Below, in pieces: positions 41,956 to 51,369 of a stretch of DNA of 64,000 nt; position 1 is the first letter of the stretch; each line of letters starts with the position of its first letter. Both the position numbers and the translations under genes were made by a program. Source of the stretch: Terriglobia bacterium (lineage in GTDB: Bacteria > Acidobacteriota > Terriglobia > Terriglobales > Acidobacteriaceae). The notes under the pieces are model-generated. The model saw nothing but the letters and a program-made list of their open reading frames with translations, made no database searches and was not told the origin of the DNA. The stretch lies in contig JAIQFO010000009.1 in NCBI GenBank assembly GCA_020073215.1, forward strand, positions 1 to 64,000. The letters are read 5' to 3'.

Positions 41956-44076
41956 TCACGGCTCTCGGCACGGCGATTCCCCCTCCATGACTACCGACGG
42001 GTCAGCGTGATCCGAGGGCGGTGCGGTCGTCGAGAAAGTCAATGACTGTTCTCGAAGATTCGCTTCCATGAAGCCGGCAATCTGCTCTCGTATGACTGCG
42101 ACAGTCTTCTCCGGTCCCATGGGACCCGTTTTGATCACACCCTTGGCCAACCAGATTGCATCTGACAGCGTCAGGTGCTCAGCGCCCCTGAGATTCACAA
42201 AGGTTCTTGGCCCGCGCAGGCTATCCCACAGCCGGCAGCGGCCAGGGCTTTGCTTCTCCTGACTTGCACCCAAGATCAGCACAGGCGCCGGGGTTGGGTG
42301 GATGAGAGCAACCGGCACATAGCCGTCGAGAACGATGGCGGCCCGAAATCGGGCATCTTGGTCGAGGGCCAGGAATGCAGTCGTCCCGCCCAAGGAGTGG
42401 CCAGCGATCGCAACGCGGGACAGATCCAGCTTGCCTGCGAACCGGTCACCGGTTTTCGCGTTCAGGTGTTCCAGTTCGTTCAGCACGAACTTCAAGTCCT
42501 CAATACGCACGGAACCGGCAAACGCCAAGTCGTCGCCGCGCCTGGAGTTTTTGAGATAGCTGCCCAGCTTTGACTTAACCAATCTCCCATCCGGGAATTC
42601 AACCGCTGTCGTTTCGTAGGTGTGAGCCAGCGATGTGACGACATAACCCCGGCTCGCGAGGTCTTCAAAAAGATAGGTGTAGTCAGTGAAGGTTCCGGTG
42701 TAGCCATGCGTGAAGACAACTATCGGATGGCTACCATCTGCCATATCAGCATCCATGCAGCTGTTAGTAGTGACCTCGGGCAAGTGAACCCCTGCCAGCT
42801 GGGAGAGGTAACTCCAGACTTTCGGTGAGGTATAGGGGGCTTGTTTGCAGGCCTCAGTCAGAACGGCGGGATACCAGAAGCGCACCAGCAGCTCCCGTCT
42901 CGCGCCGTTGGCCAGAAATGGATCTTCGCGCGTGGAATCAATTAACGGGAGGATCCGCGTGCCTACGGTTGCAGGCCCGGTGGGGATCGGAACGGCCACT
43001 CTCCCGGTGCCGGCGAGAGCGGAACGCACGGCTGCCATATTCGGCATCTCTTTTCCCGCTCCTGACAGACTCACCTGCTGGGGACTGTCGCTACTGTCGT
43101 CCGCGATAGAAACGCTGGCGCTTCGGTCCTCCGCGTTGGTTGGCGTGAATATCACGGAAATGGTGCAAGACATTCCAGCATCCAGACTGGATGGGCATGT
43201 GTTGGTCTGAGCAAAATCGCCCGCATTGGCTCCGGTAATCGTGATGCTTGTTATCCTGAGGGCCCCAGTAGCGGTGTTTGTGAGTGTGGTGGACTGTGGT
43301 GAAGTCGAGACATTTAAAAGGACGTGACCAAAATCCATGCTGTTTGGACCAAGCTGCACTATTCCGCTCGAGAGCGTGATAGCCGCGGCCGCAGCCTTGG
43401 ATCCGTCAGTGATAGAAGTGGCGCTAAGGACAACGGAAGGCGAGGTCGGCATGGTGCTGGGTGCGCTGTAGGTCGTCGGAGTGCCATTCTGGGTCGACGA
43501 AGCTGATAGCGACCCACAAGTGGGAGAACAGGCGGCTCCATTCTGTGTAAGAGTCCAGTTCAAAGGCCGGTCCTGCGGGTAATTTGGCACGGAGGCCGTG
43601 AACTGCTGCGTGCTCCCGACGGGGATTAGCGCGTCGACCGGCGTCACTGACACGGTAAAGGCAGGAACCATGAGTCCGCCGGAGGCCGATGCCGAGTTCT
43701 GCGCCACTGAGATTGCACCGATGGTTACGTACAGGTCGGTCGGCGGAGCGTTGGCGGGCGCCGTGTACATAGTGGGCACGCCGCTCGTCGTTGACGTGGG
43801 TGATACCGAACCGCAGGGGGGCGTGTCACAGGAGACGATCCAGGTAACCCCCTTGTTCGTCAAATCGTTGGTGAGGGTGGCCGTAAATTGCTGCGTGCCA
43901 CCGGGCAGCACCACTATATTTGCCGAGCCCGGTGAAACAGCAACGGTGATTTGAGGAGGAGTTTCTTGAATCGGGGTTGTCACCGAGTTATGACCACATC
44001 CGAGAAGGCCAACGGTGACAACGGCAGAAAGTAAACCCGCCCCTGAGATCCTGATCACTGTGTTTAGGCTGCGCAT
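41956..44076 (-). CDS. Lipoprotein with Ig-like, HYDIN-like and PAF-acetylhydrolase-like domains
   Basis: 706 residues from ATG 44076 with GGAGG eight bases upstream. Signal ISGAGLLSAVVTVGLLGC, lipobox LLGC. Two bacterial Ig-like repeats (about 30-130 and 135-230, each with GGTQQFTA or GSTQQFTA). A HYDIN/ASPM-type repeat (about 235-335, MDFGHVLLNVSTSPQSTTLT). Then an alpha/beta hydrolase like plasma PAF-acetylhydrolase with HPIVVFTHGYTGTFTDY and the nucleophile in AIAGHSLGGTTAF; His is probably in RGAEHLTLSD. A cell-surface esterase is likely. Confidence 0.85.
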   Translation of the reverse strand: MRSLNTVIRISGAGLLSAVVTVGLLGCGHNSVTTPIQETPPQITVAVSPGSANIVVLPGGTQQFTATLTNDLTNKGVTWIVSCDTPPCGSVSPTSTTSGVPTMYTAPANAPPTDLYVTIGAISVAQNSASASGGLMVPAFTVSVTPVDALIPVGSTQQFTASVPNYPQDRPLNWTLTQNGAACSPTCGSLSASSTQNGTPTTYSAPSTMPTSPSVVLSATSITDGSKAAAAAITLSSGIVQLGPNSMDFGHVLLNVSTSPQSTTLTNTATGALRITSITITGANAGDFAQTNTCPSSLDAGMSCTISVIFTPTNAEDRSASVSIADDSSDSPQQVSLSGAGKEMPNMAAVRSALAGTGRVAVPIPTGPATVGTRILPLIDSTREDPFLANGARRELLVRFWYPAVLTEACKQAPYTSPKVWSYLSQLAGVHLPEVTTNSCMDADMADGSHPIVVFTHGYTGTFTDYTYLFEDLASRGYVVTSLAHTYETTAVEFPDGRLVKSKLGSYLKNSRRGDDLAFAGSVRIEDLKFVLNELEHLNAKTGDRFAGKLDLSRVAIAGHSLGGTTAFLALDQDARFRAAIVLDGYVPVALIHPTPAPVLILGASQEKQSPGRCRLWDSLRGPRTFVNLRGAEHLTLSDAIWLAKGVIKTGPMGPEKTVAVIREQIAGFMEANLREQSLTFSTTAPPSDHADPSVVMEGESPCREP

Positions 44077-44256
44077 ACGTGGCCTCCGAGTGCAGATTTT
44101 GCCCACAAGGTAGCGTGTTGAAAATAGACAGCAGCTTGATTTGTCCTTAAATCTTGCCTACCGCCCATCCCATTGAGGACGCATGTGATGTACGTCACTG
44201 AAGCTTATTTGAGGCTGGTATATTCTCGTCACGGCAACTGCTCTAGGAGCAGGACA

Positions 44257-46008
44257 ATGCCTAACATCGTCCGCTTCGACTGCTACGAAGTCGATCTCTC
44301 TGCCGGACAGCTCTACAAACACGGGATCAAGATCAGTCTCCGCGACAAGTCTTTCCAGGTGTTGGTCACACTGTTGGAACATCCGGGAGAGGTGGTGACG
44401 CGCGACGACCTGCGCCGGCAACTCTGGCGGGAAGAGGTGTTCGTCGATTTCGACAATAATCTGAACACTGCGATTGCCCGATTACGCGAGGCGCTAAACG
44501 ACTCCGCCGAACATCCGCACTACATCGAAACGCTGCCCAAGCGCGGCTACCGCTTTCTGGAGAATGTTTCGAAACCTCCGAAAGCAGCGGAACAGCGGAC
44601 GGGGAAGAGAGCCCGGATGTTGGTGCTACCTTTCGTCAACATGAGCGGCGAGCCGACCCAGGAGTACTTCAGCGACGCCATCACCGACGAGATCATAACG
44701 ACGCTGGCGAGCTTGGCGCCGGAGCAGCTTGCTGTGATCGCACGCACCACGGCCATGCATTACAAGGGCAGTCACAAGGATGTGGCCCGGATTGGCCGGG
44801 AATTATCCGTGGATTACGTTGTGGAAGGCGGCGTCCGCCGCAGCGATGGTCAGGTAGGCATCAACGTGCAGCTCATCCAGGCGAGAGACCAAACGCATCT
44901 GTTTGCAAAAAAATACAATGCCGAGTTGACCGATCTTTTTGATGTGGAGGGCTCAATAGCGCAGGCCATCGCCACGCACGTCGATATCACTCCGCAGTCA
45001 GAGAAGGCTCCGTCAGGCTCGGTCAAACCCGCCGCGAGGAAGCCGACGAAGGATCTCGCAGCTTACGACGCCTACATTCGAGGCCGCTACCATCTTTATA
45101 GGCATCCAGAGGGGTTGCCAAAAGCAAGAGAGCTTTTTGAGGAGGCGATCACTCGCGATCCGAATTTCGCGCTCGCCTACGACGGGCTCGCCGAAGTTTA
45201 CTGGTGGATGGGTTTCATGGGCTTCGCCCCACCCAAAGAAGCGTTTTCCGCCGGCGTGTTCCCTGCGCTGCGGGCCATTGAGATCGACAACTCGCTGGCC
45301 GAGGCGCACGCCCTGCTCGGCGTATTTCGCAAAGAGCTGGATTACAACTGGCCAGAGGTCCAACGCGAGATGGCGCGCGCGCTAGAGCTGAATCCCGCTT
45401 CGCCCCTCTCTCGGTTTCGGAATGCAACCAGCGGCCTGATGCCGCAGGGCCGACTCACGGAAGCCGTGGCCGAACTCGAAACGGTACTCGAGTATGACCC
45501 CATGGATCTGAATGTGCGCTCCTGGATTGCGGTGATGCATTGGTTTGGACGCAACTACGACCGCGCCGTTGAGCAACTGCGACTGGTTCTCGAAGTCGAC
45601 CCGAACTACCCTCTGGGCCACTTGGTGCTCGGACAGACCCGCACCATGGAGCACAAGTTCGAGGAGGCGATCGCGGCCCTCCGCAAAGCAGTCGAGCTTT
45701 ACGGCGGCGCGCCAATGGTCCTGGGCTGGCTCGGCCTTGCCTTAGCAGAGAGCGGGAACGTCGCCGAGGCGCGGACCTTGTTCGAGCACCTGCGCACCGT
45801 CGCCGCCCACGCTTACGTGCCGGCGTCGGACTTTGCCTGGATTCATATCGGCCTCGGGGAAATCGACCAGGCTTTCTCCTGGTTGGAGCGGGCGATTGAC
45901 GAGCGCGACCCCATGATTGTGCCCATCAAGAGCTATCCGTTCTTGGATCCGCTTCGCAACGACCCAAGGTTTGCTGCATTGCTACACAAAATGAACCTGG
46001 GAACCTGA
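44257..46008 (+). CDS. Winged-helix transcription regulator with TPR domain (CadC-like)
   Basis: 583 residues from ATG 44257 (AGGAGCAGGA upstream). The winged helix covers about 1-105 (FDCYEVDLSAGQLYKHG, FQVLVTLLEHPGEVVTRDDL, FVDFDNNLNTAIARLREALN, YIETLPKRGYRFLENV). Then comes an FlgO-like segment (MLVLPFVNMSGEPTQEYFSD) as in TPR-coupled regulators, and TPR-like helices to the end. No membrane span. It lies just upstream of the TonB receptor on the same strand and may control it. Confidence 0.86.
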   Translation: MPNIVRFDCYEVDLSAGQLYKHGIKISLRDKSFQVLVTLLEHPGEVVTRDDLRRQLWREEVFVDFDNNLNTAIARLREALNDSAEHPHYIETLPKRGYRFLENVSKPPKAAEQRTGKRARMLVLPFVNMSGEPTQEYFSDAITDEIITTLASLAPEQLAVIARTTAMHYKGSHKDVARIGRELSVDYVVEGGVRRSDGQVGINVQLIQARDQTHLFAKKYNAELTDLFDVEGSIAQAIATHVDITPQSEKAPSGSVKPAARKPTKDLAAYDAYIRGRYHLYRHPEGLPKARELFEEAITRDPNFALAYDGLAEVYWWMGFMGFAPPKEAFSAGVFPALRAIEIDNSLAEAHALLGVFRKELDYNWPEVQREMARALELNPASPLSRFRNATSGLMPQGRLTEAVAELETVLEYDPMDLNVRSWIAVMHWFGRNYDRAVEQLRLVLEVDPNYPLGHLVLGQTRTMEHKFEEAIAALRKAVELYGGAPMVLGWLGLALAESGNVAEARTLFEHLRTVAAHAYVPASDFAWIHIGLGEIDQAFSWLERAIDERDPMIVPIKSYPFLDPLRNDPRFAALLHKMNLGT

Positions 46009-46058
46009 GCAAAGGTCGCGCGCGCCCGGTACTGCTCCGCGCTCGATAGGTGGTGCGT

Positions 46059-49000
46059 ATGTGCGGAAAGGCCCTCATTCTCCCAGCTCTTCTCCTCCTC
46101 ATCTTGGTAATGTGTGCCCCGTCCCCCGGCCAGGTCGACTACTCGACCGCGACGCTGAAGGGAACCATTTTCGATCCGCAAGAACTTCCGATAACGAATG
46201 CCCGCATCATCGTCAGCAACCCGAGCACGGGTTGGAGCAGAGTCGTCGAAGCCGGAGGCGACGGGGTGTACCGCGTTCCGCTCCTTCCCCCGGGCACGTA
46301 CAAACTGCTAGCGCAGGCAACCGGTTTCGCCACGGCCATCGCCACCGTCTCGGTTTCGGTCGGCCAGATCGTGGACTACGACATCCACCTGAAACTTGGC
46401 TCGAAGAGCGAAATCGTGGAAGTCAAAGATGAGACTCCGCTGGTGCAGGTCGAACAGACGCAACAGGCCAACACGATTGGCCAGCGGCAAATCGCCGAAC
46501 TCCCCAACCTCAGCCACCTTTTCACGGATTCAGTGTTCACTCTGCCCGGAGTCTACAACTCGGAAGCGCCGCGCTCCCAGGTGGCCGGTTTTTCCGGCTT
46601 TGTTAGTTCCGGGTTTTCCGTTGGTGGCGGCGGGGGCCGTCATAACCTGGTCACCATTGATGGCGGCGAGAATGACATGGGCGCGGGGGCTTTGCGCAAC
46701 GCCCACGTGCCCGCAGACTCGGTGCAGGAGTTCCAGGTCAACCGGAGCTCGTTTGCAGCCGAGTTCGGATTCACGGCCGGCACCGCGGTCAATGTTGTCA
46801 CCCGCAGCGGCAGCAATCAATGGCATGGCAGCGCTCATGGCTTTTTCGGTGACCAGCACACCGATGCCGCCAACTACTTTGCGCTGAAGACCGTCAATCA
46901 GGTCTTCGAGCAGAATCTGGCAGCCGGGTTTAACCTCGGGGGGCCGCTGCTCAAAGACAAGCTCTTCTTATTCACCGCTTTCGAGTTCATCAAGATTGAC
47001 ACGCCGCAGTTCCGCAGCTACGCGACCAGTGACGCCGCCCAGGGCATCCGGTCCAATACGGCGCAACAGGAGTATCTGAAAAAGCTCCCGGACTCGCTCG
47101 GGAAGATCGCCGTGCAGCTTCAGTCCCTCTTGGATCCCGCCAATTTCCCCAACGCAGCAAACCTGCTGGTCCCCAACAGCGGAGCATTCAATGACTGGAA
47201 GAAGTATTACAACTCGGTAACGCGGATTGACTACCAACCTACGGCCAACGACACCCTCACCGGCCGTTTCTCGTTCATGGAAGACGATGGCAGCCGCATG
47301 GACGTTCTGGATCCGTCGAACTCGCCCGATGATGCGACCATAGGCTATCAGCGGGATTACACGATCCTGGCCGCCTGGAACCACATCTTCACACCAAAGC
47401 TCGTGAACCAGCTTCGGGTGCAGACGGCTCCGAATGACGCCATTTACAGTCCGGTGGTCTCCCCGCATACGGCGTACCTGAGAATCGCTGGACTGGGACA
47501 GTTCGGAGGCGAGCACTATCAGCCGTTTTCTGCGCTGGAACGCCGATTTCAATTTGAAGACAGCCTGGCCCTGAGCCGGGGCAAGCACACCTTGAAATTC
47601 GGAGCCTCGTACCGGCCGTTCACTTACGACTTAAGAAACGAGTTATGGTTCGCCGGGGAATTTCAGTTCTTAGACGGCGCGATTCCGCTTGTTGGTCTGT
47701 TTCCGCCGAATTCCGACGAGTATACGGCGTTGGTGGATTTCAATCTGAGCCAAGGCTGGCCGCCGACCGGCAACCCCGATACCTACCTGACTTCAATGGA
47801 GGCATTTGACCTTGGCCTTCCCGTGACGTTCCGGCAGGCATTCGGAAATCCCCAAGTCAGTAATTGGGAGCATTATTTTGGCGCGTATGCGCAGGATTCC
47901 TGGAAAGCGTTGCGCAATCTGACAATCGACTTCGGCGGGCGTGTTGATTTCTACGCCGCTGCTTCACCGCTCCTGCGCCAGACTTATTTCTCGCCGCGCC
48001 TCGGATCTGCCTGGAGCCCCGGCGATCACAAGACGGTGATTCGCGGCGGCGGCGGCATCTTCGTCGCGCCCGTTCCATTCTTCGTCGGTTACCTCGTCAA
48101 CCTGGCGGGAGATTCCGGCAAGTACTTGAACCAGGTCGCGACGAACTTCAGCAAAGACGACCAGCGCATACTAACGCTGTGGGGCAAGTTGACGGGATGC
48201 AATCCACTGCAGCCCTGGCTATGTGCCAAGCAGCCTCCATTCCCGCAACTGAGGGCCGCGGATCTGGAGTCGGCGGGTCTGCAAATTGGACCAGGCCAAC
48301 CCAATCGGGTCGTCTTTAACCTGCTGCAGCCCTACAAGAATAACTACTCCATTCAGGCCAGCCTCAGCGTCGAGCGCCAACTCAGCACCAATACGACTTT
48401 GGAATTGGCGTACCACATGTCTCACGGCGTGCACATTCAGGTTCCCATTGACACAAACGTCAAGGAAACCGGCGCGATTGATCCGTTTATCGGTCCGCTC
48501 TATACGCAAATCCATCCCGACCTGACCGAGTTGGTGTCGTGCTCATCCATCGGAAATTCGATCTACCACGGCTTGATGGCATCGCTGACCCGGCGATTCA
48601 GCCACGGCCTGCAGTTCCAGGCAAATTACACCTTTAGCAAGGCGATCGATGACAATATCGACTTTAATAATGACTTCATGCCGTTTCGTCCGACGCGGAT
48701 GAGGCTCGAGCGCTCGCCCTCCGCTTTTGATATCAGACACAACTTCGTAGCCAACGCCGTTTACACAACTCCGTTCCAAGCGGGCAATAACCTTCTCTCA
48801 CACATACTGGCCGATTTCACAATCGCGCCAGTATTGTTTGTGAGGAGTGGCATTCCTTTCACAGTCAGAGTGCCGGGAATGCAGAACGGTACGCTGGGAG
48901 AATCTCTTTGGGCGCGGCCCTGGCACGCAGGACGCAACACCGGTATTGGCCCCAGTTTCTATTCGTTGGACCTGCGTATTTCCAAGTCGTTCTACTTCAA

Positions 49001-49253
49001 TCGCGACGGGGGGCGAAAAATTGATTTCCTGGTGCAGGGCACGAACATTCTGAATCACACGAATTTTAGCGCGGTGAATGACTCCTTCCCCGCCGACCCA
49101 AATCCTTTCCAGGTTGGCAGCCAAACCGTGAACCTCATGGACGGCCCCTACAGCTTTCACGGCATTCGGGGCCTGGACGCTTCTCAACCCTTGGGGTTCA
49201 AAGCAGCCTTTGACCCGCGGCATCTGCAATTTGGTTTGAAGCTTATCTTCTAA
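46059..49253 (+). CDS. Oar-like TonB-dependent receptor
   Basis: 1064 residues from ATG 46059. Signal LPALLLLILVMCAPSPG. A carboxypeptidase-regulatory-like domain at the start (ATLKGTIFDPQELPITNARI to PGTYKLLAQATGF), then a plug (about 110-230) and a large beta barrel ending in FGLKLIF with a terminal Phe. Family of Oar-type receptors that import large nutrients, here possibly sugars or proteins. The preceding gene is a winged-helix/TPR regulator. Confidence 0.88.
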   Translation: MCGKALILPALLLLILVMCAPSPGQVDYSTATLKGTIFDPQELPITNARIIVSNPSTGWSRVVEAGGDGVYRVPLLPPGTYKLLAQATGFATAIATVSVSVGQIVDYDIHLKLGSKSEIVEVKDETPLVQVEQTQQANTIGQRQIAELPNLSHLFTDSVFTLPGVYNSEAPRSQVAGFSGFVSSGFSVGGGGGRHNLVTIDGGENDMGAGALRNAHVPADSVQEFQVNRSSFAAEFGFTAGTAVNVVTRSGSNQWHGSAHGFFGDQHTDAANYFALKTVNQVFEQNLAAGFNLGGPLLKDKLFLFTAFEFIKIDTPQFRSYATSDAAQGIRSNTAQQEYLKKLPDSLGKIAVQLQSLLDPANFPNAANLLVPNSGAFNDWKKYYNSVTRIDYQPTANDTLTGRFSFMEDDGSRMDVLDPSNSPDDATIGYQRDYTILAAWNHIFTPKLVNQLRVQTAPNDAIYSPVVSPHTAYLRIAGLGQFGGEHYQPFSALERRFQFEDSLALSRGKHTLKFGASYRPFTYDLRNELWFAGEFQFLDGAIPLVGLFPPNSDEYTALVDFNLSQGWPPTGNPDTYLTSMEAFDLGLPVTFRQAFGNPQVSNWEHYFGAYAQDSWKALRNLTIDFGGRVDFYAAASPLLRQTYFSPRLGSAWSPGDHKTVIRGGGGIFVAPVPFFVGYLVNLAGDSGKYLNQVATNFSKDDQRILTLWGKLTGCNPLQPWLCAKQPPFPQLRAADLESAGLQIGPGQPNRVVFNLLQPYKNNYSIQASLSVERQLSTNTTLELAYHMSHGVHIQVPIDTNVKETGAIDPFIGPLYTQIHPDLTELVSCSSIGNSIYHGLMASLTRRFSHGLQFQANYTFSKAIDDNIDFNNDFMPFRPTRMRLERSPSAFDIRHNFVANAVYTTPFQAGNNLLSHILADFTIAPVLFVRSGIPFTVRVPGMQNGTLGESLWARPWHAGRNTGIGPSFYSLDLRISKSFYFNRDGGRKIDFLVQGTNILNHTNFSAVNDSFPADPNPFQVGSQTVNLMDGPYSFHGIRGLDASQPLGFKAAFDPRHLQFGLKLIF

Positions 49254-49918
49254 CGTTTTTGGCGATTAGGTACAGGAAAGTTCTAAAATCGTCTTCTAAG
49301 GTACATCGTATGTATCGGAAGGTGGGACTGATGATCCGGCGGAAAAGCGGTCAGTAAGGCTGGTCACTCTTCAGACTGACATCCAACCACGTAGGTGAGA
49401 CCGGTCGAGGGCTTCACGAGTTGTTCATGGGGAACTCATTAAACTGAATAAAGACAGTGCCCCGAAATTGCAGTATGGAAACTAGTTGTGGCAGCCGGAC
49501 CTGTAAGCCGAATTCTTCCCGGCCATTTCTCACAACTTATAGATGAATCGGGACTTAACGTGCAAGGCCATCATGGAGCAGAGGATAGCTGGAGTCTCCA
49601 AAATCTCGCTAATTCCTTGTCGTCTTCTTCGACCCACACAGACTGGCCGCTAAATGGCCGCTACGCGACAAGGAGTGCAGGATTTCGTCGGCGAACCCGG
49701 GGTGGAACATAACCTCAAGATTTTCGGCATCAGGATGTTCAAGAAGCCCTCTTGAAGCAGACGCACTAGACTCTTCACCGCTGGCTATTAGACACTCTGT
49801 TCCAGCGGTCTCCCTCCCCGGATTACGAGCGGGACTAACAATTCCTGACGGCGCCAGCGTCATGCGTTGGCGCCATCTCTGCATTGCGTCTTTGACGCCC
49901 GGTTTTCTTTCGGAACAC
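49254..49918. other. Gene-poor stretch of about 660 bases
   Basis: No intact gene seen. Bases 49254-49500 show nothing recognisable. The 49609-49810 part on the minus strand may be a decayed gene (separate entry). Confidence 0.5.
49609..49810 (-). pseudogene. Possible remnant of a ChbG/YdjC-type deacetylase C-terminus
   Basis: The minus frame reads HPDAENLEVMFHPGFADEI near 49738-49680, like the 'tElmvHPG' end of the ChbG family. The reading then breaks: one base shift gives EEDDKELARFW, which would fit the next family block. No start and no N-terminal metal motifs exist upstream. The match is a single short motif, so this is a weak call. Confidence 0.2.
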
Positions 49919-51298
49919 TCAACTGTTTTGCGTTGCAAAGGGCCATTGTCTTTTCGCACGCGCACGAAGGAAATAGAGCCCTACTCCGACACCAAGCGTT
50001 GCAACTCCGATTGCGACCATCTTCCAACCGGTGGAGACCAGCACCAGCAGCCAGAGAATCGCGGCCGCAATGCTAGGCAAGGGATAAAACCACATCTGAA
50101 ATGGTCTCTGGATGTCTTTCCGGTACCTACGCACCAAGGTGACCGCCAGAATTTGCGCCAAGAACAGAATGATGACCTGGATCACCATTAAAACTTGAAT
50201 GATGTTTTCCAGGTTGAAGAAGCAAAAGAATGCGGAGAGAGTACCGAGCGTCAAGATGGAGACAGTTGGAAAGTGCCCTTTCGGATGAAGCCTGGCGAAG
50301 ACTCTAAAGAATTGGCCTTCCACCGCAGCCGCGTAGGGAATGCGACTCAGTCCGAGCATGAGTGCGAAGATCGACGCGAAAGCCGCACCCAAGATGAGCA
50401 CGGTGATCACTTGTGCTGCCCAGTGACCGTAAATCAACTCCATGAAATCGGAAACTACGTGCTGGGATGCGGCGGCAGCCCGCCACGGCACAACGCCGAT
50501 GATGGACACCGTCATGAAGAAGTAGAGGATCGCAACCACGATGATGGACAGAATCACGGCTCGCGGGATATTTCGGCTGGGTTCTTTCACCTCCGCGCCG
50601 AGATAGCAAACGTTGTTGTATCCGCCGTAACCGTAGATCGCGATCAGGCTTGCCGATCCTAATCCAAGAATGAATGGCCGTGTGATGCTGAATGCGTGAG
50701 GCGGAAAATCGGTGAGCAACGAAAGCTTCAGCTTGAATACACCGGACACGATCACCCAGACGATGGTGCTTAGTACGACGAGCATGAGCCAGAACGAAAG
50801 ATGGCCTACCGTCTTTATGTCCCGGTAAACCATCGCCGTCACCAGCGCCACAACCATGATTGCGACGCCCACCGTTTCCATGTGCGACAGGGAGGGAAAG
50901 AAGTAGCGAAGATATTCTGCGAAGCCGACCCCACCGGTGGCCGCGGAGAGCGGAGCAGTGAAAAGGATCATCCACACAAACAGAAAACCCATCAACTGCC
51001 CCATGCGCTTGGGGTTGTAAGCCTCACGGAGATAAACGTAAGAACCGCCCGCCCCGGGCATGGCTGCGCCCAATTCCGCCCAGACTAGTCCGTCGCAAAC
51101 GGCAAGTACGGCGCCGACGAGCCACCCCAGCAGGGCTTGCGGTCCGTTCATGGCTGAAATCAGGAAGGGGATGGTGATGAACGGACCAATTCCAACCATC
51201 TCAACCACGTTAGCCGCTATGGCTTCCTTCAGGCCGAGGCCGCGAATCAGGCCCGCCGCTTGAACCGAGGGCTCCGTTGATCCTTGTCCAGTTGCCAC
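49919..51298 (-). CDS. APC-family amino acid permease, last gene of the inositol-type operon
   Basis: 459 residues, about 12 spans. GTG 51298 has GGAGG five bases upstream; TTG 51310 overlaps that site. Motifs: NVVEMVGIGPFITIPFL, PGAGGSYVYLREAYNPKRMG, YGYGGYNNVCYLGAEVKEPS. A cationic-amino-acid or sugar-linked amine substrate is possible; inositol transporters are usually of the major facilitator type, so the link to inositol is by position only. Confidence 0.82.
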   Translation of the reverse strand: MATGQGSTEPSVQAAGLIRGLGLKEAIAANVVEMVGIGPFITIPFLISAMNGPQALLGWLVGAVLAVCDGLVWAELGAAMPGAGGSYVYLREAYNPKRMGQLMGFLFVWMILFTAPLSAATGGVGFAEYLRYFFPSLSHMETVGVAIMVVALVTAMVYRDIKTVGHLSFWLMLVVLSTIVWVIVSGVFKLKLSLLTDFPPHAFSITRPFILGLGSASLIAIYGYGGYNNVCYLGAEVKEPSRNIPRAVILSIIVVAILYFFMTVSIIGVVPWRAAAASQHVVSDFMELIYGHWAAQVITVLILGAAFASIFALMLGLSRIPYAAAVEGQFFRVFARLHPKGHFPTVSILTLGTLSAFFCFFNLENIIQVLMVIQVIILFLAQILAVTLVRRYRKDIQRPFQMWFYPLPSIAAAILWLLVLVSTGWKMVAIGVATLGVGVGLYFLRARAKRQWPFATQNS

Positions 51299-51369
51299 CC
51301 GTTCCTCCAATCAAGTTCCGGATTGATATGTTGTAAGCGAGCCCCCGTCAAGCGACGCACCAGAATCGA

